A DNA stretch of 64,000 nt from Zygnema circumcarinatum (Eukaryota > Streptophyta > Zygnematophyceae > Zygnematales > Zygnemataceae): NCBI GenBank assembly GCA_037447605.1, contig CM074808.1, positions 1,821,008 to 1,885,007 of the forward strand, read 5' to 3'. Numbering within the stretch: the first letter of the stretch is position 1; every line of letters starts with the position of its first letter. The translations under genes were made by a program, and so were the position numbers. Positions 36,315 to 51,656 of this stretch are shown here, piece by piece. The notes under the pieces were generated by a model, which worked only from the letters and a program-made list of their open reading frames with translations, made no database searches and was not told where the DNA came from.

Positions 36315-39300
36315 ATGAGGGGATCAGGCATGAATATGCCTGAGGTGATGCAGCTCGATTCCTTAGAGGGAATCTACAGAATTCGCGATAAGCTCTGGAC
36401 TGGTATTGCACATCGTCTGTTGTGCCCTTTCTATGCTTAGGACAATGTTTTTATCATGTCGTTTCGGTCCTGAACGTAATGATAAGAGTTAAGTGTTTGC
36501 ATACAGGCATCTTTTTTTGGCAGAGTCTGCATCCGCATTGATGTCGCACAAATTCCTTGCAAAGTTGTTCTGCGTCATATGCATTGTTGTCTAAGTCCAG
36601 CAGCGTTTGCCTGTTACGCATGACGGAAACGGCATTGTCAATTTCGGCAAAAAGGAAGTGCCGGTTGAAGCAATAACACAGGTTTTTCAAATTAATCCCT
36701 GTAGAGGGAATGTTGAGAGTTGTTAATTTGAAGGCAGGACGAGCAAAGCGTCCATGTCAGGTGCGCGCAAGTCGACTCTCATAAGTCCGTGACTGATGTA
36801 ATGCTTACGAGCTGTATGGGGTAACTTGCAGTTGGAAAGCGTTACTTGCTGCATGAACACATAGGGTCGGGTTCCTATGGTGACGTCTGCAAAGCGACCG
36901 ACAGCGAGTCTGGGGAGACAGTTGCGCTTAAGGCAAGTGGCCCGAATTTAATTTCAATGCTTATTAGAGAAATCATTTTTTGTTGGCTATTTATCAGCAT
37001 TACTTGTTTTGGTACGGAGACTGTCAATTTTTCCTAAATTTATGCATGTGAAAGTTTCGAAGAAAGTGTACATTGTAAATTGTGGATTATGAATGATGAT
37101 AGCTTGGAACTCCACGAATTTGCTATTCTGGCTGTCCACATTTGAAAGAAGGGCAATTGTGACATAGCTTCATCCTGGCAGAACCTGTGCCATTATAATT
37201 ATATAAAGCAAATCAGCCATGATATTGAGAAGCATGTTTTCACTGTTCTCCCATAGTTCGGGACATGGTCTTGCCTTTTCCCTGGAAACTTTGAGCACCA
37301 TGTTGGCTTCTATTATTGGATGAGGAGAGGAGTGGCATGTGATTGGTTGCTTGACCCTCCAGGCGCTTTTATGAGCTACAGGGCCTGCATACTTTCCGTC
37401 GAGTATCAATCTGTTGCTGATTTAGTGATCAACCATCTGATGGTTCCACAAGCACTACTAGTCGTTTGCACTAGGACTTTAATTGATCCGCCAGCGCTAA
37501 GCGTCCCCTGTTGGAAAGCAATTTCATGCATCTCGAGTAGTTTCGAGGACTTGTAAGTGAGCTGAAAGTCTTAGCGGGCTGCTGTACGTTGAAATGCAGC
37601 GAGTTGCAGACGTGCTCTGCTGTCCCATGCTGGCCAAGCGTGTACTGCGAGAAGTCTGCATCATGCGACGCTTGCAGCATCCTTTTGTTATTCGCTGTAA
37701 GTCGGTCCTACTTCTGCCATTTAGCAAGTCTAGTGGTTGTTGGGTGGGTTCTGGTACTTAGTTCAAAGGGTTTTACTTGAACTGGTCTTTGCCAGGACAA
37801 CCCATGGAACATGAGAAATATGGCCCACCGTGACAGCTGTAATTTTTTTGGTAGAGATTTGTGCATTCTTGAAGAACTATGTCACATTGTCAAATCGCTA
37901 TTCAGGTAACTCAGCCGCGCAAGCATGAAAAAGATTGGAAGGCAAGTGTTTTATCAATGTGAACTCAAGTAGATGAAGCATCCGTCGAAAGAAAAGCTGG
38001 TGATAAGTGTCGGTTGATGTGTTGCGAGGTGTCAGTGGTGGATGTCTTCACATGCAAGTCAACCGAGGTTGATGCCGGCCTTGACCTTTACATCGCCACA
38101 GAATTCGCAGATGGGTGAGTTGCCGTACAATTGTATGCCCTCATGCTCTTCAAGCTCGAGTCTGATCCATGGGTACTGAAGCACGAGAGTCTTTGCTGGA
38201 TTAACTTCCACAGTCAGGAATTGATGAATTGAGTAGTCGTGATTCTACATCCATTCTGCGCGTTTTCATACTGCGCACCTGCAGCTTGGCTGGATTTAAG
38301 AAATTGCCTTTTTCGCTTTCGGAGTTCCTTAGCCCTTATGAACATTGCGATGGGTGGTATAACTGCTATGGTGCCTTCATAACCTGTGACCTTTACATCT
38401 AAGATGTAAACAAGTTGTGCGTTTATGTTCGTGTCTTCAGGGGAGATATGTATCGACTGAAGCAGCACCTAACCCATCAAGATGTAAAGCGGCTCACCTG
38501 GGAGCTGCTCGTTGGAATGCAATATCTGCATTCTTGCCATGTCTGGCACAGGTTTGTTCAATGCATCACTGATTTTCTCCACCTAACAGCGATGATCTTT
38601 CGTTGGAAATGCTTTATTTTTTATTTTTACTTCTTTCTCTGTGACCTTTGATTTCATAGCCTAGAGTTCAGTATTTCGCTTACCATGTTGTACTTGCTTA
38701 CGCAGAGACATCAAGTCGGAAAACACATTACTAAGCAGCAACATGACGGTGAAGATCTGTGATTTCGGGCTTTCACGCTCTGCCCTTGGGGTGTGGAGCA
38801 ACTTTCCCGTCCTATTACATGAAGCATCGTCTGAGCACATTGTTGAATGCCAGCCAACCTGAAGGATAGGCTTTTTGTTCTCTTTTTGGTGTCGCTGTTG
38901 GCCAAATCAGTGCTAGTCATGTCGCAGTTTTTGTCAATGGCTACGGAGCTTGTGTGCACCATTTTGAAGTTTCGTAAAATGGAGAAATGCTTGGAATGGA
39001 CGGCAGGCAGCTGAGGAGCCAAGAAATGTGCAAACGAACATTCGTAATTCGAGCTCAAGTGGCGCCACAACCTCGCAATTGGGCAGGAAGGTCCTTCAAC
39101 GACAATATACAAAGATGGTGAAAGCCTTTTCCGAGCTACGTTTGCAGACGTGTTTGAGTTGAATGCTGTATTTAGAAGTATGTTACAACAAGGACATTGG
39201 AGCTCTTTTCCAGCTATCCATGAGATCGTGGCAAAGCACAGAGTCTTTCGAAACCTTCTGTACAACTTTTGAGTCAGAGGTCATTTTCTTGTTGCTTACT

Positions 39301-42300
39301 TGTCCTTCTCCACCTTGAAGTTGCTTTGGTTTGGAGTTCGCCATTCCAGTGGTGAACAATGTGTACTAGGCAAAAATCGTGTACAGAGTAAAGCGATCGT
39401 ACACGAGGAGCAGGAACGCGTCACCGCGTCTGATGAAGTTGGGTCTGATGCAGGTGGTGACTCCAAGCTACCGTGCTCCCGAGGTGGTGATGTCGCGCGG
39501 GCAGTACACCTCCGCCATCGACATGTACTGCACTCAAGGCCTTGGCTCAGCTGACTTCCATGCTTGCAGCCACGTGGTTTCAGTTCAGTTGCTAAGTAAG
39601 CACACGTGCTTGCATCAGTGTGGCCATGTGCCTCTGCACTTTGCATTGTCCGTCACTGTGGAAATTTCTGACTTTGCATTGTCTTTGGTTGGTCTGCACC
39701 ATCCTGAACTGTTTGCTATCAAATTGTAATCCTTTAATCCAACAGTCTTCAACTAGCAGACTCGGCCGTGCCGTTTGTGCCATGTCGTTGTAACAACGTT
39801 CATTTTAGGCTTGCATTATTTGTAAAACACGGTGGAGGATTGAGAGTCAAGCCTGCTTTGCTCATGTAGGTTCACTTCGTGTGTGTGTTCGTGGCAAGCT
39901 GTCAGACATGCTCATGTTTGGGTCCGTTCTTAACTGCGCTGCTTGCTGGGATTTTGGGGATTACGATACAGATGGTCTGTTGGCTGCATCTTTTGGGTAA
40001 GCGTACCACCTGGACAAACATGAACATTCAGATGCACGATATGCGCAGTCGTGCCTTATCTTCAGGACGCCTTGAAGCGCATCATAAACAGTACTGATTA
40101 TCAAGATCCATGTGTTTTAATGTGGTTATGCATGATGTTAATGAGTTTATCGACACTGCATCACATGACAGGAACTCCTCATGCGCCAAATGAATCCCCG
40201 AAGACCAGGACCTCCATCACGACCCCTTTTTGGAGTGCGGTGAGTGGTTTTCAGCTGATCGGCTGCAGTGGTACCGTTTTGATTGTGCCGTTTCTCTGCG
40301 TGAAGAGAGTGGATAGGTACTGGCCTGTTGTTGGCACACCAAATACGTTGTCATAAATTGCCTCCCATCAGGCAGCTGTCTAAGCTAATGAATAGATTAG
40401 ACTCTCCAAGCAAGTAGCAATGAAATTTGACACCTCAGCCAAAGGAGGAGTAAGTCCCTTTCACTCACGTGAAGGAATGAAGACAATGTGATCTAAAAAG
40501 AAGCAATAAGATGGCTGGCTTAGTTTATGCAGAGTATGGCTGGACTTGCCTATGAGAGTGTGGAGACGAATGGGAATTCAGGGATGCTGGGAAACAGAGG
40601 AGAACCTGCCACTCCAGAGCATGGGGAGCTGTACATTGAAGATGGCGACTCCCCCCTGGCAGAGCAGGTATGGGTGATCGTGGACTACCTGTGCGGAGGT
40701 TGAGTTATGCGAATGTGGCTGAGGGATTGTTGTTGCAAGCATCGTAAGATTGGGACCGTTCTCTCGTCCTAATTGCTCAATGGTTTGATGCACGTGGGTT
40801 TGTTGCAGCTGGATGTCATATTTGATGTCATCGGGACTCCGTGCTGGAAAGACATTGAAAGTGTGCCAAGCGATCCTTGGCGTTCATATCTCAAACGGCT
40901 GCCTGGTCGGGTAAGGATTATTGCCAAATTCGCAGAATCATGTTCTGGGTCATGCTTGGAAGGCATTTCTGTTTAAGTCGTCGCATGATGTCTTTGTTGT
41001 ATGAGCTGAGATTCCTGATCAGTCCTTATTGTCTCATTCTGTTCAATATAGTTTTTTTTGCTTTTTGTCGATAGCCTGCCAATCCGTACACTTTGGAAGA
41101 CCCTAACTTCTGAAGTTTCAGAAGTCAGAGTGACGCTCAGAGTGTATTTTGACTTCTAACTGGCTCATTGGATGTAAGCAGGCTGGCAATCTGGCTGCGC
41201 AAATGTCTGCTTGTGGTGACCGGGAGGCAGTTGACCTTTTGACGCGCATGCTGGCTTTTGACCCGGCTCGACGATGCACGGCAGAAGAGGCACTTTCTCA
41301 CACCTATGTAAGGACAACTGGTTCAAGCACAACCATGCAGGAAGCCAAATATCCAGCTAGAGTAGCTTATGGGGAGCCAAATGCTTTTGTGCTATGCTTT
41401 TTGAAACAGACTGTGCTTTTCCGGCGTTGCAAATGCTTTTTTCCTTAAGGAGAAATCGAAATTGACACTGCTTATATAGTACGTCGAGGTCTGTCTGAGA
41501 GGAAGAAAAGGAATGTGAAAGAACTGGTCTGGATTTGCGTCTGGATTTTCATTTATCTTGAAAGGGATTCTCAATCATTTAGGGACCGTTTCTTTAACTG
41601 TAGCAATGTCCGTGCTGACAGTGGGTTGTCGTAGGAACGATGACTTAGTGTTGCTGAAGCATATTGAAAGAGGTCGTGTAAGTGAGTTTTGGCCGCCTCT
41701 GACTTCCTACTACTGACAAACCATCCGTGGTATCATCCATCCATCCATCTGTGGTATCCGTGATTCATTTCATCTATGGTGTTTCATTACATATACACAG
41801 GGAACACGTCGTCTTCACCCCATAGAGCTGCAACACGCAATTGCATATAGCTCTGATTTGAGGGACCACCAGATAGATTTCTGACCATTAACCGACCATT
41901 TTAGAGTTTTCTTCTAAGTTATTTATTTATTCAGTTGAGTTCTGAGTTTCAAGTTCCAAAGTATCAGCAGTCCGGTCAAACAGTAGTAATTTTTTGTCTT
42001 TAAATTCCTCAATACATTATTTGGTAGTTATCGATATAGCTAGATCTCTGTTCGGTTCAGTTATGCACCAGTAATAAGGGGTTTATAGGAATGCATCAAA
42101 GACCATTTCGTGGCCCTCAGTAGTCTTTGCCTTTGCTGTCTACACCATGACTTACAATTGATGGAATTCGCTAATCAGAAACTGGCATAAAAAACTCAAC
42201 ATCACACAAACATTTTCAATGTGTTGGCTTGTTTCAACAATTGTGCCATCGATGGCTGTCACGGGATTGGATGGAGGCTGCCAAAGTCTGAGGGATTGGG

Positions 42301-43810
42301 GCTCTCTTGTATGCAGTTTTCCAACTTCAAACAGCCTCCAGATGTTGGAGTACCGGTGAAGCCCGAAGAGATACCAGTGATGCTTCCGGAAGACCAACAC
42401 TTCTGGCAGACCAGTGATGCAGCTGTGGCTCTCGGCCTCCTAGAGGTGCAGTCCCTCTTCTATCTCTCCTGGAGGAGTTCATGAAAGCCCAGCAATGTTG
42501 TTTTTGATAGGCAATGACGATTCTCCGGTCCTTGCTTCGTTCAAGGTGTGCCAGCTGGCAATATCCTGTTGAGGCAGGTTTCAATTACCAATCTCTGACG
42601 GAATTTAAAGTACTGTCCAATGCTCTACTATTTAGGATGCTCACTTGTTTGCCTTCCCTGAGTGGGGTCCTCTTATGTTTTGATCTTTCTTCGCCCTCTT
42701 CGCCCTTATCTCCTTATGATTCACACTTTTGCTGTACATGGTGTTTGGCGGTGTGATAGTGGTTTATAGAACCTGAACTGTTGGCTGGGGCTTTGCCTTG
42801 CTCAGAAGGAACTTGAGCAGTCAACCCATGATGCTGATGGTGGGCGACGAAAGTTGGAGTGGCTTCTGGCACGAGAAGCTGAAGGACAGCAACAGCAGCA
42901 TATGGGCAGGCAGCAGTCCGCGCTTGCCTTGCAGCAGCAGCAGCAACTGCACTACCTCGCATCAGCCCATGTAACCGCACAGGCTGTTCAGGCCGCCCAA
43001 CTTCAAGCAGTGCAAATGCAGGCTGCTTCCCAATACAATGCACAGCTGCAGGCTTTCCAGATGCAGCAGTTTGCCTTGCCGGGAGTGATTCCTGCCACCT
43101 TAGGGCAGCTTGGAGGGCAGCTTGGCCCCATGGGTACACAGATAATGGCGATTCCTGCAATGGCCCCGCAGCCCATCGCCGTGCAACTTGCGCCTATGGG
43201 TCTGAATGGAAGCAATGGGACATGGCAGGCAGAGTGGGCACAACCTGGAGGGGCAGTAGATGGCACCCTGGGCTACCCTGTAATGGCACCCGGCCCCCCT
43301 ATGGACCCAAATTGCTCTGGGGCGGACTTGAATGGGTTGGCGGCTAGTGATTCAAAAGCCAATGGCAGAACTAGGCAATCTCGCACCATCATAAGGCAGG
43401 GGTCTTTAAGAATAGAGCGCAATTCTGTTGTGGACCTTAGCAAGCAGCAGCGGCTGGCAGCCGAAAATGTTCGAAGTACGCGGTCATCCGCCATGGCTGA
43501 TGCGGCTGCTGCGGCAGTGGCTGCGGTAGACGGCAATCCAAGCAACGGAATCTCCTCTCGAAGAGCGAGTGCTTCTAGGCCTCCAGTGCCGCGGTCAACA
43601 GCAGGGAGGGGGGCTTCAAATATGGCAAAGCAAGCGGGTTCAGCTTCAGATTCAGCAAGGACTGCTTCGTCTGGAAAAGGGAGAGGGAGGATGTCAGCAA
43701 CATTGGAGTTATCCGATGATGTCTTCATGCCTCGAAGGTCTCCTCGTCTTCGTGACCTTCAAGCAGAAGAGCTTCCTCACAGAAAGAGAGTTGCTTTACG
43801 GGCTGAGTGA
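36315..43810 (+). CDS. MAPK-like CMGC protein kinase with long Gln-rich C-terminal tail
   Basis: A Ser/Thr kinase. Exons: 36315-36402, 36832-36932, 37600-37696, 38036-38114, 38441-38551, 38706-38790, 39370-39524, 39972-39996, 40172-40239, 40535-40667, 40809-40910, 41182-41307, 42317-42445, 42806-43810, giving 767 residues in phase. Motifs: Gly-loop GSGSYGD and VALK; HRDIKSEN (158-165); DFG (178-180); VVTPSYRAPE ending at 225; DIWSVGCIF; VIGTPCWKDIES (CMGC insert); MLAFDPARRC. All catalytic residues are intact. The activation segment has no TEY/TDY and has PSYRAPE where MAPKs and CDKs have RWYRAPE. Residues 434-767 are Gln/Ala-rich then Ser-rich, with basic NLS-like ends (PRRSPRLR, RKRVALR). 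Intron 2 starts with GC, exon 8 is 25 nt, and TATATG provides the start context. The subfamily is uncertain. Confidence 0.87.
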
Positions 43811-44529
43811 CTCGTACAGGATGGGGCTTTCCTGCCCGTTCTTAGAAACTGGTTCAGTCAGGTGACGCGCCTACATTGTAGATGTGAAAATTACATTGTA
43901 TAGTTAAGGTAAATGCAACCTGCCCTCAAACTGAGGGTAGTCGCCTGAATTTGTTTGAAGTTCAGGGAATGCTGTCGCTGGGGAGACGCAACGACTGTGT
44001 ATAGTAGAGGCAGGCGAGGATTAGGGCTTCTCTTCCAGCAGCGGCTAGTATTGGCGTAATAAGGGTTACCCCGTCCGCATAATCATTATGGGGCCTTGGA
44101 GCCAAGTTGTTTCCAAGCCCCCTCCACGGCGTAAAATAGTCGTGTAATGGAAAGCCAATGTGCTTTCAGTTCCATATTCTTTCGACGTGAAGGCTTTATC
44201 ATTTTTGTAATTTTTTTTTTTATGGTGCAATAAATACTTTCTGAGCTGGGACTGCGTTGCTGGACTGCTCCAGTGGTGAGTGGAGGAGCTGAGTATAAAA
44301 AATTGAGACATGACTTATCTTATATGTGCATGCAACATTGGCAGAAGAACATTTTTGGGGTTTGAAAGGAAAGTATGGAACTGGTCATTGCGGCTTTTGG
44401 AAAGCCAACGCCATTTATTGCCCACTACTGTGCAACGGGAACGGAGCAAGGGACAGGGAAGCGCCAGCATGGAACAGGCACGCCTTCGGGGGCAAGCTCC
44501 AGTGCCATGGTGGGGAGGCGCGGGCAGTC
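43811..44529. other. Kinase 3' UTR and HINT4-like promoter
   Basis: An AATAAA lies at 44229-44234 after a T-run. The in-frame extensions upstream of the HINT4-like start at 44530 are not family-conserved. No other feature is recognised. Confidence 0.5.
44229..44234 (+). terminator. Candidate poly(A) signal AATAAA of the kinase gene
   Basis: Canonical hexamer about 420 nt past the kinase stop codon and 295 nt before the next start codon. Confidence 0.4.
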
Positions 44530-46641
44530 ATGGAGGCAGAGCCATGCGTGTTCTGCCGCATGGCGAAAGGCCATGTCGCTGGTTGCACAACACGCATCCT
44601 CCTCAAGGTGGCAAGGCTTGGCCGCCTCGCTTTTCGTAAAACGTTGACCTTCATCATGCAGCGCGCGGCTCAAAGACCGAGCACTGAACACATTCAAACA
44701 TAATTTCTTTTCAAACAGCGTGGAGTAGAGAGTGACAGTGTCATGCTTTTTTTCTTTCACGCAGGATGATGCAATCATGGCATTTGAAGATATCAGCCCC
44801 GCTGCCTTGAGGTGAGCTATTGGTTCTTGTTTCGAAGGAACCTCCACCAATGCAGTGTATTGTTACTGAAGAGACAAAAAAATAAGCGAAAAAAAAATGA
44901 ATCTGCAATAAAACAAGTAAACTACAGATAGCCCCATGACGTGCCTAAGCTGTCATTCGTGTTACTTCTGCAATGTAAGTTTTTTATTATATTCGTGTTT
45001 CAAGACGTAGAATCAGATTGTGTCAGAGCTATTTTCGTAGGCAGAGGCAATTGACACGCTTGATTTGATGTATACTCAAGTTGCAACTTTGTAACTTGCA
45101 TCATGAACATTCGGCTTGTCGATGCTTGAAATCGATTTATAAAGCCTCTAGATTTCCTTGCAACGACCTCTCTGTTCAACTGGTGCCAAGCAGTTATTCC
45201 TCGTACTTAAAGCCGACAAATGTGATGCAAATTGTCCCAAATGTGGTGCTAACCTCGAGGTGTTTCTTGTATAGCATGAGTGTGGCGCAAGGCAGTGTAG
45301 CTCCCTGGCTTTCTGAGGATTATGCAGACCTTGGATGAAAAAAAAACACTTAAAATAGAAGTTTTTGTTGCGAATCAAATTTCTTACTTTTGCCCAAGAA
45401 GATTCATCCATGGAGCTTTTTCGCAGCTGCAACTGCCTGACAGTGAGCAGATATAACGAAAAAGTTGACTTACCATTCTCTAATGAGGGAATGGGGAAGC
45501 ATGCAGGCACTATTTGGTCATCCCTTTGGACCATGTCAGGAATGTGGATAGTCTCAAAAGGAATGCAGAGGACTACCAGCTTGGTATGTCAGCACACAGC
45601 TCGAGACTGACTGGCATGCGACGCTTCGCAGAGTAGGTAGGGCTACAAGAGCGCGCTTGCCTCCTTGTATTTTGTCTGTAACAGGTGGCCTGGTTGGCCC
45701 GTGTATGGTTCTCTATTCCCTTTCTTTCGCATTCACAAGTATAACGGCAAGGCCGGGCATAAGGCCGAGGTTTTCCTACTCCCCTCCTTGTATCACAACC
45801 TTTTTGAGTAAAGGTAGCATGCTGTCCAGCGAGCTATGTTTATAGAGGAGTCCCCTCCGCACTTAGCTCGCAGAGAATGCTTGTGCAATCCTTTGTTTTG
45901 ACGAATGCTAAATGTAAGCTTCCTCTTTTCCTCTTTTGCATGTGCAGTGTCGAGAATGCTGAAGGCCGGCCGAGAGCTCCTTCAACGTGATGCACCAAGT
46001 GCAGAGAGTTTCAGGTGCTGTCACTTGAGCTGTCTTGAGCTTGTCTTGCGGAACTAGAGGGGTATTGTGGATGTTGCAGTTCCAACCTATACTCCATCGG
46101 TTTGAGTCCCATAGGGCGACCTGTTGTATAGAGAGCCAGCTCTGCTCTTGGTGCTTGCGGTTCAAAGCAGGCATCTCACAAAACTGTGGTGACTGCCGTG
46201 TGTAACAGATTCGGTTTCCACAGGCCGCCATTCAACAGCGTGGACCACTTGCACCTTCACTGCATAGCTCTGCCGTACCGTTCCTTGTAATCTAAATGAC
46301 TGTTTTTGCAAGCATCAGCGGACCGTGCAAATGCTCATCCGACGTGTAAACCTGACAAAGGGAGGCAGTGGACAGTAGTGGTCATCCTGTATAGCCGTTA
46401 CAAGAGAAGGTAGATGTGAGTGGTAATCTTATAACTCAGTCCTGTGGTTCTGCATCGCCGGTGCAGGTGGCGAGGTCTGAAGTACGTCCCCCTGGGATGG
46501 TGGGGAGCGTATGTCAGTGCTGAAACGCTGCTGGAAAGGTTGGCCCCCCAGTCACCGCCTGCCGTTGACGGGAATAGAGCCAAAATGGCTGACATTGGGG
46601 TGCCCGGCTTGCCCAGAAAGACCGACAACACTTCAAGCTGA
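44530..46641 (+). CDS. HINT4: HIT-family nucleotide hydrolase, HINT4-like
   Basis: Arabidopsis HINT4 acts on adenosine 5'-phosphosulfate and related AMP conjugates (adenylylsulfatase/phosphorylase). Exons: 44530-44607, 44765-44811, 45507-45583, 45948-46014, 46209-46286, 46467-46641, giving 173 residues in phase. Motifs: EPCVFCRMAKG at the N terminus (CxxC as in many HIT proteins), AFEDISPAALRHYLVIP, MLKAGRELLQRDAP, RFGFHRPPFNSVDHLHLHC with the catalytic triad H103-L-H105-L-H107, then LKYVPLG and ETLLERLAP. The order and the FHRPPFNSVDHLH block fit HINT4 better than HINT1-3. A C-terminal extension of about 25 residues is not typical of the roughly 146-residue Arabidopsis protein. No targeting peptide is evident. 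Confidence 0.92.
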
Positions 46642-46925
46642 TGCTCTGCCATGTGTTAGCTTCCCACTTTAGGCACCACTACTCGTGTTCACTAGGTTCG
46701 GATCATACCATTTTGCACATGTTGTGTTAGGCTATTGGAGGTTGTATTGTAAAATTCATTTTCGAAGAACTGTAGGGCCTTCAAAGAATCGTTATTACTG
46801 TACACCAAGGCAAACGCACGTAGTCATGGTTGTAGAGCGCTTCCTTCACCAAACCACATCGCACTCTAGCATGGTACAAAACTTGATCAAAGGATGAATG
46901 CCACGTCTGTCCTGGTCAGAGGCCT
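46642..46925. other. Convergent 3' region between HINT4-like and SelO genes
   Basis: Only 284 bp separate the two stop codons, so the 3' UTRs probably abut or overlap. It is AT-rich, with TGTAA near 46747 on the plus strand. No separate gene is seen. Confidence 0.5.
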
Positions 46926-51515
<4,590 letters not shown>

Positions 51516-51656
51516 TCCCTTCCCTCTCCTTTCTCACTGCCTCCTCGGAAAGAAAGCGCCTTCCTCGAAGTAGCGCCACCAAGACGGAGGCCATGGAGGC
51601 GTGTCTCTAGGCAGGGTTCATGGAACGCTGCGGGGAGGGAGTGCGGACGAGGAGCT
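51516..51656. promoter_or_regulatory. Compact divergent promoter between SelO and the BaiN-like gene
   Basis: Only 141 bp separate the two start codons. The sequence is GC-rich with no TATA box visible on either strand, so the 5' leaders must be very short or overlap. Both genes begin with organelle-targeting-like peptides. Confidence 0.6.

Noticed and set aside
40047-40094. Possible extra kinase exon (DALKRIINS)
   Set aside because: The exon at 40172 encoding ELLMRQ joins in phase directly to the micro-exon and matches kinase subdomain IX; this segment is not needed.
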